Source: Lactobacillus crispatus
GTDB lineage: Bacteria; Bacillota; Bacilli; Lactobacillales; Lactobacillaceae
Direction of reading: 5' to 3'
DNA length: 64,000 bases
Assembly (NCBI RefSeq): GCF_018987235.1
Contig: NZ_CP072197.1
Coordinates: 372,001 to 436,000 of the forward strand
Below are positions 8,804 to 17,734 of the stretch, one piece after another. Position numbers and translations under genes: made by a program. Under the pieces are notes generated by a model that was not told the DNA's origin, searched no databases, and was given only the letters and a program-made list of their open reading frames with translations. Each line of letters starts with the position of its first letter. Position 1 is the first letter of the stretch.

Positions 8804-9496
8804 ATGCCAAAGCATGGTAAGAAATATTTAGATGCTGCCAAGAAGGTAGACTCAAATAAATTATACTCAGTAGCAGAAGCTATGAAACTTGTTAAGGAAA
8901 CTTCATACGCAAACTTTGATGCTACTGTTGATGTAGCTTACAACTTAAGCGTAGATCCTAAGCAAGCTGACCAACAAATTCGTGGTTCTATCGTTTTACC
9001 AAATGGTACCGGTAAGACCCAAACCGTTGTAGTATTTGCTGAAGGCCCACAAGCTGATCAAGCTAAGGCTGCAGGTGCTGACTTTGTTGGCTCAGATGAC
9101 TTGGTAGAAAAGATCCAAGGCGGCTGGTTAGACTTTGACGTTGTAGTAGCTACTCCAATGATGATGGCTAAGGTAGGTCGTTTAGGTCGTATTCTTGGAC
9201 CTAAGGGCTTAATGCCTAACCCTAAGACTGGTACTGTTACTATGGATATCGAAAAGGCTGTTAAGAATGTTAAGGCTGGTCAAGTTGAATACCGTGTTGA
9301 CCGCCAAGCAGCTATTCACACTCCTATTGGTAAGGTATCATTCACTGAAGACCAATTAGTTGAAAACTTTGACGCATTACGCGACGTTATCTTACGTGCT
9401 CGTCCAGCTTCAGCTAAGGGTCAATACATTAAGAGTGTTGCTGTTTCAGCAACCTTTGGCCCAGGGATCAAGCTTGATCCATTAAACTTGGACTAA
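8804..9496 (+). CDS. rplA: 50S ribosomal protein L1
   Basis: A 230-residue L1 containing the signature region around [21 protein letters not shown] and the C-terminal [21 protein letters not shown]. It binds 23S rRNA in the L1 stalk and, in many bacteria, represses its own mRNA. Two leader elements that fit this are seen at 8236 and 8752. Start ATG with AGGAGG upstream. Confidence 0.96.
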   Translation: MPKHGKKYLDAAKKVDSNKLYSVAEAMKLVKETSYANFDATVDVAYNLSVDPKQADQQIRGSIVLPNGTGKTQTVVVFAEGPQADQAKAAGADFVGSDDLVEKIQGGWLDFDVVVATPMMMAKVGRLGRILGPKGLMPNPKTGTVTMDIEKAVKNVKAGQVEYRVDRQAAIHTPIGKVSFTEDQLVENFDALRDVILRARPASAKGQYIKSVAVSATFGPGIKLDPLNLD

Positions 9497-9512
9497 TTTA
9501 AAATAGACTATT

Positions 9513-9541
9513 AAAAGCCTCGCTATTGCGAGGCTTTTTTC
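9513..9541 (+). terminator. Rho-independent terminator after rplA
   Basis: AAAAGCCTCGC / GCGAGGCTTTT stem with a 4-nt loop and T run ends the rplK-rplA unit. Confidence 0.93.
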
Positions 9542-9547
9542 TATTCA

Positions 9548-9577
9548 TTGACCTATTATTTTCGAACATGGTATCAT
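9548..9577 (+). promoter_or_regulatory. promoter of the pst operon
   Basis: TTGACC (9548-9553) and TATCAT (9572-9577) with 18 bp spacing, about 40 bp before pstS. No clear Pho box was recognised. Confidence 0.65.
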
Positions 9578-9615
9578 AAATTGAACTTACAAATCTATAT
9601 ATTAAGGATAATGTC

Positions 9616-10482
9616 ATGAAAAAGCATTCTATTGGAAAACTAGTCATTATGTTGGTGCTAATGCTAGCTTTTGTTACGGGCTGTGCTAATAATGGTTCTA
9701 AAATCACTATTGTTGGTTCAAGTGCAATGCAGCTTTTAGCAGAACAAGCGGGTAATGATTATCGCTTAAGTCATCAAGACAGCAACATTGTCGTGCAGGG
9801 TGGAGGATCAGGTACAGGATTGAGCCAGGTTCAAGCTGGTGCAGTCCAGATTGGAACCTCTGATGTTTTTGCCGAAACACAAAAGGGAATTGATGCCAAG
9901 AAACTTCGTGATTATAAAATTGCAGTAGTTGGTATTGTTCCAATTGTTAATAAGGGTGTAGGTGTGAAAAATGTTTCGCAAAAGCAATTGAAACAAATCT
10001 TCACTGGTAAATTAACGAATTGGAAGCAACTAGGTGGCAAAAATGAAGCCATAACTGTGATCAATCGTTCTAAGGGAAGTGGTACTAGATCTGCTTTCGA
10101 AGATATAATTTTACAAGGAACAAAACCAGTTAAGTCGCAAGAACAGGACTCTAACGGTGCCGTTAAAAAGATTGTTAATTCAACGCCTGGTACGATTAGT
10201 TACTTGTCCTTTCCTTATGCTCATGATACCAATATTCAAAAGTTGAGTATTAATGGGGTAAAGCCAACTAACAAAAATATTACTACTAATAAGTGGAATA
10301 TTTGGTGTTATGAGCACATGTACACTAAGGGTAAGCCCAACAAACAAACTAAAGCGTTTATTAATTATATGTTAGGTGAAAAAGTACAAAAAGATCTTGT
10401 ACCTAAGATTGGGTACCTTAGTATCAATGAAATGAAAGTAACTCGTAATAGCAAGAATCAAGTTACACAAATAGGAAAATAG
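9616..10482 (+). CDS. pstS: phosphate ABC transporter substrate-binding lipoprotein
   Basis: A 288-residue extracytoplasmic phosphate-binding lipoprotein. The N-terminus has a hydrophobic signal and the lipobox VTGC, with lipidated Cys at 23. Phosphate-contacting motifs VGSSAMQ, GGGSGTG and RSKGSGTRSAFE are visible. It is the first gene of pstSCABB-phoU and has its own promoter. Confidence 0.95.
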   Translation: MKKHSIGKLVIMLVLMLAFVTGCANNGSKITIVGSSAMQLLAEQAGNDYRLSHQDSNIVVQGGGSGTGLSQVQAGAVQIGTSDVFAETQKGIDAKKLRDYKIAVVGIVPIVNKGVGVKNVSQKQLKQIFTGKLTNWKQLGGKNEAITVINRSKGSGTRSAFEDIILQGTKPVKSQEQDSNGAVKKIVNSTPGTISYLSFPYAHDTNIQKLSINGVKPTNKNITTNKWNIWCYEHMYTKGKPNKQTKAFINYMLGEKVQKDLVPKIGYLSINEMKVTRNSKNQVTQIGK

Positions 10483-10485
10483 TTC

Positions 10486-11481
10486 ATGGATAAGAAGGAT
10501 AAATTAAAGGAAGTTGTTGATCAAGCAATTGCTAGTCAACACGTTCCACACGTTAAATTAAAAAAGATGGGTCCGACTAGTGTTGATATTGATAAATTAA
10601 CCAAGCCATCTAAAGAGACTCATCAAGAATATTGGGGCAAGGGTTTAACTTACTTGGCAATTGTTTTGATTATTGTCTTAGTTGTCTCAATTATCGGCTT
10701 TGTCGGCTATCACGGCTTGGCTACTTTTGTCAGCGATCATGTTAATGTCTTTCACTTTTTGACTTCAACTGATTGGGACCCGGGCGAGGGCAAGAATCAT
10801 GTTGGTGCTGCGGTAATGATCGTTACTTCGTTCTTAGTAACTCTTTTAGCAGCATTGGTAGCCACCCCGTTTGCAATTGCAATAGCTCTTTATATGACTG
10901 AATATTCATCTAAAAAGGGTGCCAATTTCTTACAGTCAGTGACTGAATTATTAGTTGGAATTCCGTCTGTAGTTTATGGTTTCTTGGGATTAACTATCAT
11001 CGTGCCTGTGATTAGAAAACTATTTGGTGGAACAGGTTTTGGTATTTTAGCAGCTACGTTGGTGTTGTTCGTTATGGTTTTACCAACAATCACATCATTA
11101 ACGGTTGATAGCTTAAAGGCTGTACCAAGTCATTTTAGAAAAGCTTCAATGGCCTTAGGTTCTACGCATTGGCAGACTATTTATCATGTTGTTTTGCGAG
11201 TTGCTACGCCTAGAATTTTGACGGCGGTAATCTTCGGAATGGCAAGGGCCTTCGGTGAAGCTTTAGCCGTACAAATGGTTATCGGTAATGCCGTCTTGAT
11301 GCCATACAATTTGGTCAGTCCATCAGCAACATTAACTAGCCAATTAACTAGTCAAATGGGAAATACGGTCATGGGAACTTTGCCAAACAATGCATTATGG
11401 TCATTAGCATTATTGCTTTTAATTATGTCTTTGGTATTTAATTTCCTAGTTAAGTTAATTGGAAAGAAGGGACAAAAGTAA
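10486..11481 (+). CDS. pstC: phosphate ABC transporter permease PstC
   Basis: A 331-residue membrane subunit with a cytoplasmic N-terminal extension of about 60 residues, then six predicted helices. The EAA loop lies around KASMALGSTHWQTIYHVVLRVATPRILT. It starts 3 bp after the pstS stop and pairs with PstA to form the phosphate channel. Confidence 0.94.
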   Translation: MDKKDKLKEVVDQAIASQHVPHVKLKKMGPTSVDIDKLTKPSKETHQEYWGKGLTYLAIVLIIVLVVSIIGFVGYHGLATFVSDHVNVFHFLTSTDWDPGEGKNHVGAAVMIVTSFLVTLLAALVATPFAIAIALYMTEYSSKKGANFLQSVTELLVGIPSVVYGFLGLTIIVPVIRKLFGGTGFGILAATLVLFVMVLPTITSLTVDSLKAVPSHFRKASMALGSTHWQTIYHVVLRVATPRILTAVIFGMARAFGEALAVQMVIGNAVLMPYNLVSPSATLTSQLTSQMGNTVMGTLPNNALWSLALLLLIMSLVFNFLVKLIGKKGQK

Positions 11482-11482
11482 T

Positions 11483-12370
11483 ATGGATGCAAAAAAGAAA
11501 GATAAATTAGCTACGGCGATTATCTATATTTTGGTAGGAATTGTTGTATTAATTTTGGCCGGTATCCTAGGTGATATCTTGATTACAGGTATTCCACATT
11601 TGTCCTGGCACTTTTTGAGTTCTGAAGCCTCATCATACCAAGCTGGTGGTGGGGTACGTGATCAACTTTTCAATTCAATTTATTTGTTAATTTTGACTAC
11701 TATTATCTCCTTACCAATTGCTTTAGGAGCAGCAATTTATCTAGCAGAATATGCTAAAGATAATTGGGTGACCAATTTGATTAGAACTACAATTCAAATT
11801 CTTAGTTCATTACCATCAATTGTAGTTGGCTTATTTGGTTATTTATTGTTTGTAGTTCAATTTGGCTTTGGTTTTTCAATTATTTCTGGTGCTTTAGCTT
11901 TGACCTTCTTTAATTTGCCAATTTTAACTAGCAATATTGAAGAAGCAATAAAGGGCGTCCCACAAGATCAACGTGAAGCAGGATTGGCTTTAGGATTATC
12001 TAATTGGAAAACTATTCGCGGGATTGTTTTACCCGCTGCTCTTCCCGGAATTTTAACTGGAATTATTTTGAGTGCGGGCCGAATCTTCGGGGAAGCTGCC
12101 GCTTTGATCTATACAGCGGGACAAAGTGGATCAACAGTCAATTATGCGGACTGGAATCCATTTAGTCCAACTAGTCCACTTAATGTAATGCGGCCAGCCG
12201 AAACATTGGCGGTCCACATTTGGAAAGTAAATACTGAAGGAATTATTCCTGATGCCACGATTGTTTCAGCAGCTACTTCAGCGCTCTTGGTTATTGTGGT
12301 AATCGTATTTAATTTAGGTGCACGTTATTTAGGCAATAAATTGTACCGCAAGTTAACTGCAGCTAAGTAG
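11483..12370 (+). CDS. pstA: phosphate ABC transporter permease PstA
   Basis: A 295-residue permease with the EAA motif REAGLALGLSNWKTIRGIVLP and six membrane segments. An upstream in-frame TTG at 11459 lies inside pstC. The ATG at 11483, one base after the pstC stop with AAGGGA about 10 nt upstream, is preferred. It partners PstC. Confidence 0.93.
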   Translation: MDAKKKDKLATAIIYILVGIVVLILAGILGDILITGIPHLSWHFLSSEASSYQAGGGVRDQLFNSIYLLILTTIISLPIALGAAIYLAEYAKDNWVTNLIRTTIQILSSLPSIVVGLFGYLLFVVQFGFGFSIISGALALTFFNLPILTSNIEEAIKGVPQDQREAGLALGLSNWKTIRGIVLPAALPGILTGIILSAGRIFGEAAALIYTAGQSGSTVNYADWNPFSPTSPLNVMRPAETLAVHIWKVNTEGIIPDATIVSAATSALLVIVVIVFNLGARYLGNKLYRKLTAAK

Positions 12371-12378
12371 GTGAAATA

Positions 12379-13173
12379 ATGCAAGATTTAAAACCTAGCT
12401 ATATTAAAACTTTTGCAAATGATGATTTGGAATTATCAACTGAAGATTTAAGTGTTCTTTATGGCGGTAAGGTACAAAAATTATTTGATGCCAGTCTTCA
12501 ATTTAAAAAGAACACGATTACAGCTTTGATCGGTGCTTCGGGTTCAGGTAAATCAACATTTTTACGTTCATTAAATCGAATGAATGATCGAGTAGCAACT
12601 GTTAACGGAAAAATCTGGTTTCATGGTTTAGATGTGAATAAGCCTAATATCAATGTTTATGAATTAAGAAAAAACATTGGCATGGTTTTTCAGCGGCCTA
12701 ATCCATTTCCTAAATCAATTAGAGAAAATATTGTTTATGCTTTGAAGGCAGATGGACATAAGGATCGGGCAGAACTTGATCGAGTTGTAGAAGAAAGTTT
12801 GCGTGCGGCTGCTTTATGGGATGAAGTTAAAGATAAGCTGGATAAAAGTGCATTAGCATTGTCGGGTGGTCAACAACAGCGTTTATGCATTGCTCGTGCT
12901 TTAGCTGTTAAGCCAGAAATTTTACTACTGGACGAACCTGCCAGCGCTTTGGATCCTGTTTCTACTTCTAAACTGGAAGATACCCTTAAGCAGTTGAGGA
13001 GTAAGTATACTATGATTATGGTAACTCACAACATGCAGCAAGCCTCAAGAATTAGTGATTATACTGCATTCTTCCATTTAGGACATGCAATTGAATATAA
13101 TTCAACGGCAGAGATCTTTACTAATCCTAAGGGTAAGATTACTGAAAACTATATTCAGGGAAGTTTTGGATAA
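12379..13173 (+). CDS. pstB: phosphate ABC transporter ATPase PstB (first copy)
   Basis: A 264-residue ABC ATPase with Walker [11 protein letters not shown]-loop, signature [16 protein letters not shown], Walker [13 protein letters not shown] and the switch His in MVTHNMQQA. An N-terminal extension of about 15 residues distinguishes it from the second copy. Two tandem pstB genes are common in lactobacilli. The copies are related but clearly divergent, so this is an old duplication. Confidence 0.93.
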   Translation: MQDLKPSYIKTFANDDLELSTEDLSVLYGGKVQKLFDASLQFKKNTITALIGASGSGKSTFLRSLNRMNDRVATVNGKIWFHGLDVNKPNINVYELRKNIGMVFQRPNPFPKSIRENIVYALKADGHKDRAELDRVVEESLRAAALWDEVKDKLDKSALALSGGQQQRLCIARALAVKPEILLLDEPASALDPVSTSKLEDTLKQLRSKYTMIMVTHNMQQASRISDYTAFFHLGHAIEYNSTAEIFTNPKGKITENYIQGSFG

Positions 13174-13174
13174 A

Positions 13175-13930
13175 ATGACAACAATAATTTCAGCAAAAGA
13201 TGTACATCTAAGTTATGGCAATTATGAAGCACTGCACGGGATCAGTCTTGATTTTAAGAAAAAAGAATTAACAGCTTTGATCGGTCCAAGTGGTTGTGGT
13301 AAATCTACTTTTTTACGCTGTCTTAATCGAATGAACGATGACATCGAAAACATTAAGATCACAGGTGAAATCAAGTTTGAAGGCCAAGATATCTATAATT
13401 CTAAAATGGATTTGGTCAGTCTACGTAAAGAAGTCGGCATGGTTTTTCAACAGCCAACCCCATTCCCGTTTTCCGTATATGACAATGTGGCTTATGGCTT
13501 AAAAATTGCTGGTGTTAAAGACAAAGAGCTAATTGATCAGCGGGTAGAAGAGAGTCTTAAGCAAGCTGCTATTTGGAAAGAAACAAAGGACAATTTAACT
13601 AGAAACGCTCAAGCATTTTCAGGAGGACAGCAGCAAAGAATTTGTATTGCTCGTGCGTTGGCTGTTAGACCTAAAGTTGTTTTATTAGATGAGCCCACAA
13701 GTGCGCTTGATCCAATTTCAAGTAGTGAGATTGAAGAGACACTGATGGAACTAAAGCATCAGTATACTTTTATTATGGTGACTCACAATTTGCAGCAAGC
13801 AGGACGAATTTCTGATCAGACCGCCTTTTTGATGAATGGCGATTTGATTGAAGCTGGTCCAACTGAAGAAATGTTTATTGCACCTAAGAAACAAATCACA
13901 AGTGATTATCTTAACGGTCGTTTTGGTTAA
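13175..13930 (+). CDS. pstB: phosphate ABC transporter ATPase PstB (second copy)
   Basis: A 251-residue ABC ATPase with Walker [10 protein letters not shown], signature [16 protein letters not shown] and Walker [13 protein letters not shown]. The frame stays open back into the first pstB, but the ATG at 13175, one base after the previous stop, gives the normal length and begins [20 protein letters not shown]. Coupled translation with the first copy is likely. Confidence 0.93.
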   Translation: MTTIISAKDVHLSYGNYEALHGISLDFKKKELTALIGPSGCGKSTFLRCLNRMNDDIENIKITGEIKFEGQDIYNSKMDLVSLRKEVGMVFQQPTPFPFSVYDNVAYGLKIAGVKDKELIDQRVEESLKQAAIWKETKDNLTRNAQAFSGGQQQRICIARALAVRPKVVLLDEPTSALDPISSSEIEETLMELKHQYTFIMVTHNLQQAGRISDQTAFLMNGDLIEAGPTEEMFIAPKKQITSDYLNGRFG

Positions 13931-13947
13931 AATTTTGAGGTAAAAAG

Positions 13948-14625
13948 ATGCACGAAATATTTTTGGATGAACTGAAAAAATTAAATACACAATTTATGGA
14001 AATGGGTGTCCTCGTCAACGATGATATTGACCATGCTACCCGTGCTTTTGTTGATCATGATAAAAAGACTGCGCAGTCAATGGTTGATGATGAAGAAAAG
14101 ATTCCTACAGAATCAATTGATATTCAAAAGCAAGCCTTAAAATTAATGGCCTTGCAGCAACCGGTAGCTACTGATTTTAGAGTTGTTATCAGTATTTTAA
14201 AGGCCACTACTGACTTGGAGCGAATTGGTGAAAATGCTATGAGTATTGCTCTGGAAACAATCAGAGTAAAAGGTAATCCTCGTATTCCAGAAGTTGAAGA
14301 AATTATTTCTAATATGACACATAATGTGCGACATATGTTAATTCAAGTTTTAACTGCTTACGTGCAAGATGATGAAAAAATGGCACGTGAAGTGGCTAGT
14401 CGTGATAGCATGATTGACCACGACTATGTAAGAGCTCGTCAATTGATCGTTGATGGAATTGAAGATGATCCTTCGCGTGCAATGGCTTCATCAAGCTATT
14501 TTGTAGTTACCCGTTTACTTGAACGAATCGGTGACCACATTGTTAACTTGGCTAGCTGGGTGGTTTATAAAACTACGGGTGAACTAGAAGAACTATCTAA
14601 TTCAACTGAAAGTGAAACGATTTAA
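13948..14625 (+). CDS. phoU: phosphate transport regulator PhoU
   Basis: A 225-residue, all-helical PhoU with two three-helix repeats. The metal-binding E/DxxxD-type motifs are seen in TTDLERIGENAMSIA and TRLLERIGDHIVNLA. It modulates Pst activity and signalling to the PhoR kinase. It is the last gene of the operon, followed by a terminator. No phoPR genes are in the window. Confidence 0.94.
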   Translation: MHEIFLDELKKLNTQFMEMGVLVNDDIDHATRAFVDHDKKTAQSMVDDEEKIPTESIDIQKQALKLMALQQPVATDFRVVISILKATTDLERIGENAMSIALETIRVKGNPRIPEVEEIISNMTHNVRHMLIQVLTAYVQDDEKMAREVASRDSMIDHDYVRARQLIVDGIEDDPSRAMASSSYFVVTRLLERIGDHIVNLASWVVYKTTGELEELSNSTESETI

Positions 14626-14629
14626 ATAA

Positions 14630-14657
14630 AGTACCGTAAAAAGCGGTGCTTTTTTTG
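14630..14657 (+). terminator. Rho-independent terminator after phoU
   Basis: AGTACCG / CGGTGCT stem (one G-T pair), 7-nt loop, and a run of seven Ts. Confidence 0.85.
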
Positions 14658-14675
14658 TAATAAAAAACAGTTGAT

Positions 14676-15393
14676 ACGCGTGGTGCTAGTTAAATCGTTC
14701 TAGACAATATGCCATATTATAAGCTAAAATAGCTATTTCTAGCCGCTGTTGAAAGCCTACTGGACTTCTTGCTCGATTATTCTCAGCGTTGTAATAACTA
14801 AGCAAAGAAAAGTCGCTTTCAATGCTTCTTCTAATTGCCATCATCGCTTACTATTGCGTGGACCTTGAAGCCATAATAATAGACTTTCTTGGTTGCTTTA
14901 TAACCAATATCAGCTACGCCCCGAAAGATCTTGACACGATAATTGCGAACAGGCTGGGAAACTGGCACTGGGAAACTATCAATAATCAAAAATTCTCCAG
15001 CTGTCTTTACTTCTTGATTCCAAGCCTGACGGATACAACGAATTAGAGGCAAGAGCATTCGAGCTCGACGGTTAAAGCGAGAATGAGATAAGCCAACGAA
15101 GAATTTACAGAATCTTCGTTGAGATTCAATTCCAATTTCAGTTTGCCAAATGAGCATCGCTAAGATAGAACTATCAGGAAGCTTGGTCTGATCAACATTT
15201 TTACGATGTTTAAGTCCATCAGGCGCATAAAGCTTATACAGCGAGCGACAAATCACATTTAACCGATTAAAACTAACTTGTAAATGGTGAGAAAAACGCT
15301 TAAGCTTGAGATAGTTCAATTAGATCAGACTCTTTTCTATTTAAATTACTTACAACTTTTATTAACTAAAACGATTTAACTAGCACCACGCGT
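14676..15393 (-). mobile_element. IS982-family element, internally deleted (718 bp)
   Basis: Both ends carry the same terminal repeat, ACGCGTGGTGCTAGTTAAAT, as the full 965-bp copy at 50203-51167. The body is collinear with that copy but lacks 247 bp. No clear target duplication flanks it (TTGAT left, ATAAT right). It cannot make a transposase itself but keeps both ends, so it could be moved in trans by the full copy. Confidence 0.88.
14686..15319 (-). pseudogene. transposase remnant, IS982 family
   Basis: On the minus strand the first 160 or so residues match the intact transposase at 50213-51070, up to VHAIVSDDG. The reading frame then jumps to MAIRRSIESDFSLL and the C-terminal part, in a different frame. 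About 82 codons (247 bp) are missing, and the frame is lost because 247 is not a multiple of three. The junction lies at a short GATG repeat that is present at both edges in the intact copy, so a repeat-mediated deletion is likely. Confidence 0.85.
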
Positions 15394-15400
15394 ATAATTA

Positions 15401-15679
15401 ATGAATATTTCAAAAACTGTATTGGCGTTATACCAAACAATTATTGGTGAAAAACAGAAACGCTTAATTAAGACAGCAGATGCTTATTTGGACATTAACT
15501 ACGGTGATAAAGTTTATCAGATAATTGATCAAGTTAAGGAACGTAATATTCCGATTTTGTCTTTTGGGGATACAGCAGATCAAAACAATACTTACTCAAA
15601 CTACACTGTTTTTGGCAATGATCGAGTAGACGAGATGGTGGATAAAATTAATGAAATCATCAATAACCAAAATAAATAA
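15401..15679 (+). CDS. hypothetical protein, possibly 5'-truncated by the IS element
   Basis: A 92-residue frame (MNISKTVLALYQTIIGEKQK...) of ordinary, charged composition without signal or membrane segment. The ATG lies only 8 bp after the IS982 end and has no Shine-Dalgarno sequence. Either the original start and promoter were lost with the insertion, or the gene is a remnant. Not recognised. Confidence 0.5.
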   Translation: MNISKTVLALYQTIIGEKQKRLIKTADAYLDINYGDKVYQIIDQVKERNIPILSFGDTADQNNTYSNYTVFGNDRVDEMVDKINEIINNQNK

Positions 15680-15688
15680 AATTATCTT

Positions 15689-15717
15689 TTGCATTTTACA
15701 GCAAAGCTTGCTATAAT
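15689..15717 (+). promoter_or_regulatory. promoter of rplJ-rplL
   Basis: TTGCAT (15689-15694) and TATAAT (15712-15717), spacing 17 bp, with a TG one base before the -10. Transcription should start near 15724, at the head of the L10 leader. Confidence 0.85.
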
Positions 15718-15724
15718 AATTAAC

Positions 15725-15840
15725 TGTAAATTCTACCTAAGACTCGGGTGGCATGACGCCTCAAAATCCCGCCGAGGCCAGAAGATGATGAAGATTTTTA
15801 TGCTCCATGTCTTTCGGCATGGAGCTTTTGCTTTTTTTAG
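15725..15840 (+). promoter_or_regulatory. ribosomal protein L10 leader with intrinsic terminator
   Basis: The segment has the Firmicutes L10-leader hallmarks. ACTCGGGTGG and CCCGCCGAGG form the protein-binding helix region. It is followed by GCTCCATG / CATGGAGC (15802-15825) and a T-rich tail ending at 15838, an intrinsic terminator hairpin. L10(L12)4 binding is expected to favour termination before rplJ. A short frame at 15689-15886 overlaps it and is not a gene. Confidence 0.82.
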
Positions 15841-15882
15841 GCCTTATAGAATTTATCAATGTGATCATGGAGGTGAAATAAT

Positions 15883-16395
15883 TTGAGTAAAGCTGCTATT
15901 GCTGAAAAAGAAAAGTTCGTTGATGCATTTGCTGAAGAACTTAAAGCTGCTAAGGCAATCTTGGTAATTAACTACCTTGGTTTGACTGTTGAAGAAGTTA
16001 CTAACATGCGTAAGGAACTTCGTGATAACGATGTTAAGATGAAGGTTATCAAGAATACCTACTTAAGACGTGCTGCTGCTAAGGCTGGTATCGAAGGTCT
16101 TGATGATACTTTTGTTGGACCAACTGCTGTTATCTACACTGATAACGCTGATGACGTTACTGAACCTGCACGTATCGTTTCTAAGTACGAAGATGACTTT
16201 GACGTTATCGAAATTAAGGGTGGTATGCTTGAAGGTAAGTTGACTTCTAAGGATGAAATCAAGGAACTTGCTGCTATCCCAGGCCGCGAAGGTTTGCTTT
16301 CAATGCTTGTTTCTGTATTACAAGCTCCTGTACGCGACTTCGCATATGCTGTTAAGGCTGTTGCTGAATCTAAGGATGAAGACTCAGCTGAATAA
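15883..16395 (+). CDS. rplJ: 50S ribosomal protein L10
   Basis: A 170-residue L10, the base of the L7/L12 stalk. The start is TTG at 15883 behind GGAGGTGA. It begins MSKAAIAEKEKFVDAFAEEL and includes the conserved NTYLRRAA region. It is controlled by the leader at 15725-15840 and co-transcribed with rplL. Confidence 0.96.
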   Translation: MSKAAIAEKEKFVDAFAEELKAAKAILVINYLGLTVEEVTNMRKELRDNDVKMKVIKNTYLRRAAAKAGIEGLDDTFVGPTAVIYTDNADDVTEPARIVSKYEDDFDVIEIKGGMLEGKLTSKDEIKELAAIPGREGLLSMLVSVLQAPVRDFAYAVKAVAESKDEDSAE

Positions 16396-16447
16396 TAAAG
16401 AAATTTATATTTAATATCTAAATTCTAATTTTTCGGAGGATACTTAA

Positions 16448-16810
16448 ATGGCTTTAGATACTGATAAGATTATTGAAGAATTGAAGGGTGCTACCATCCT
16501 TGAATTGAACGACCTTGTAAAGGCTATTGAAGACGAATTTGACGTTACTGCTGCTGCTCCAGTTGCTGCTGCAGGTGCTGCAGACGCAGGTGCTGCTAAG
16601 TCAGAATTCGACGTTGAATTGACTGAAGCAGGTCAAGAAAAGGTTAAGGTTATTAAGGCAGTTCGTGACATTACTGGTCTTGGCCTTAAGGACTCAAAGG
16701 ACCTTGTTGATGGTGCTCCTAAGAACGTTAAGGAAGGCGTTTCAGAAGACGAAGCTAACGACATCAAGGCTAAGCTTGAAGAAGTTGGTGCTACTGTAAC
16801 CCTTAAATAG
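16448..16810 (+). CDS. rplL: 50S ribosomal protein L7/L12
   Basis: A 120-residue stalk protein. An N-terminal dimerisation domain, an Ala/Gly-rich hinge ([17 protein letters not shown]) and the C-terminal factor-binding domain ([26 protein letters not shown]) are all seen. RBS GGAGG. Last gene of the rplJ-rplL unit. Confidence 0.97.
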   Translation: MALDTDKIIEELKGATILELNDLVKAIEDEFDVTAAAPVAAAGAADAGAAKSEFDVELTEAGQEKVKVIKAVRDITGLGLKDSKDLVDGAPKNVKEGVSEDEANDIKAKLEEVGATVTLK

Positions 16811-16834
16811 TTACAGCCCAACTGGGCAACTATG

Positions 16835-16872
16835 AATAAGCTCTTTGCTATGTGCGAAGAGCTTATTTTTTT
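16835..16872 (+). terminator. Rho-independent terminator after rplL
   Basis: AATAAGCTCTT / AAGAGCTTATT stem and a T run. A small GCCCA/TGGGC hairpin (16816-16827) precedes it. Confidence 0.93.
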
Positions 16873-16886
16873 GTATAATTAAATTT

Positions 16887-17729
16887 ATGATGAAAGATAT
16901 AGAAAGAAGACTAACGCCATATCAATGGGTAATGGCCATTTTAGCTATTATTTCGATTTTTTTGATTATTTTAGATTTTGCTGCGGTTATTAATATTGAT
17001 GAACCGACTAGTAAATGGTTCTGGATCAATAGTGCAATTGTAGTATATTTTGCAATTGATTACTTTCGTGGCTTACATGCAGCAGAAGACAAGAAACTAT
17101 ATTTCAAAACTCACATTTATGACTTGCTGAGTATTATTCCAATGGGGTTATTGTTTATCAGCTTAAATATTTTTAATTTATCTGGGCTGGTATCAGATTT
17201 GCGGCTTTTGCGTTTGATTCGATTAGCTGGTTTGATGGGAAAATTACGTAATATTTTTCATACTAATGGCCTACTCTATGTAATCTTTTTTACAATTACA
17301 TTTTTGTTGGTAGGAGCGGAAGCATTCGCAATCACTGAACATGTAACGCTGGATACTGCTTTTTGGTGGGTCATTTCAACAGCTTCTACTGTCGGTTATG
17401 ATGCAATTTTTGGCAAAACAATTCCACCGCATAGTATTGTAGGAAAATTCGTTACATTAGTAATGATGCTTTTAGGAATTGGAATAGTTGGTATGTTAAC
17501 GTCATCGATTACTTCGTATTTGATGAGGAGAACGAATGGCGCGAATACGTTAAAAACGCATGATAATATTCAATTAATTTTGAAAAAGCTTGATAATTTA
17601 GAAAAGCAAAACAAGGATTTGGCTGATCAAAACAAAAAGATGCAAGCACAGATTAATGAATTGAAAGATGTACAGAATACAACGGAGCTGCATAAGATAA
17701 AAGAATGGTTTGAGAAAAAGAAAGGTTAG
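16887..17729 (+). CDS. voltage-gated-type potassium channel with C-terminal coiled coil
   Basis: About 280 residues with a six-segment Kv-like plan. Helices start near WVMAILAIISIFLIIL and WFWINSAIVVYFAIDYF. An S4-like stretch LRLLRLIRLAGLMGKLR has Arg at every third position, followed by S5, a pore loop and S6. The filter reads STVGYD, not the classic TVGYGD. The last 60 residues form a coiled coil. A TATAAT at 16874-16879 lies only 8 bp before the ATG with no RBS, so the mRNA may be leaderless. A second ATG is at 16890. Confidence 0.8.
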   Translation: MMKDIERRLTPYQWVMAILAIISIFLIILDFAAVINIDEPTSKWFWINSAIVVYFAIDYFRGLHAAEDKKLYFKTHIYDLLSIIPMGLLFISLNIFNLSGLVSDLRLLRLIRLAGLMGKLRNIFHTNGLLYVIFFTITFLLVGAEAFAITEHVTLDTAFWWVISTASTVGYDAIFGKTIPPHSIVGKFVTLVMMLLGIGIVGMLTSSITSYLMRRTNGANTLKTHDNIQLILKKLDNLEKQNKDLADQNKKMQAQINELKDVQNTTELHKIKEWFEKKKG

Positions 17730-17734
17730 TTAAA

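Noticed and set aside
9540..9615. PhoP box upstream of pstS
   Set aside because: No convincing repeated TTAACA-type hexamers at 11-bp spacing were found, although Pho control would be expected.
14822..15046. 74-codon plus-strand frame inside the IS982 remnant
   Set aside because: It is antisense to clear transposase sequence on the minus strand and has no independent support.
15689..15886. 65-codon frame over the L10 leader
   Set aside because: It overlaps the promoter, the L10 leader helices and the terminator, has no RBS, and its protein looks like no family. It is a chance frame in a structured RNA.
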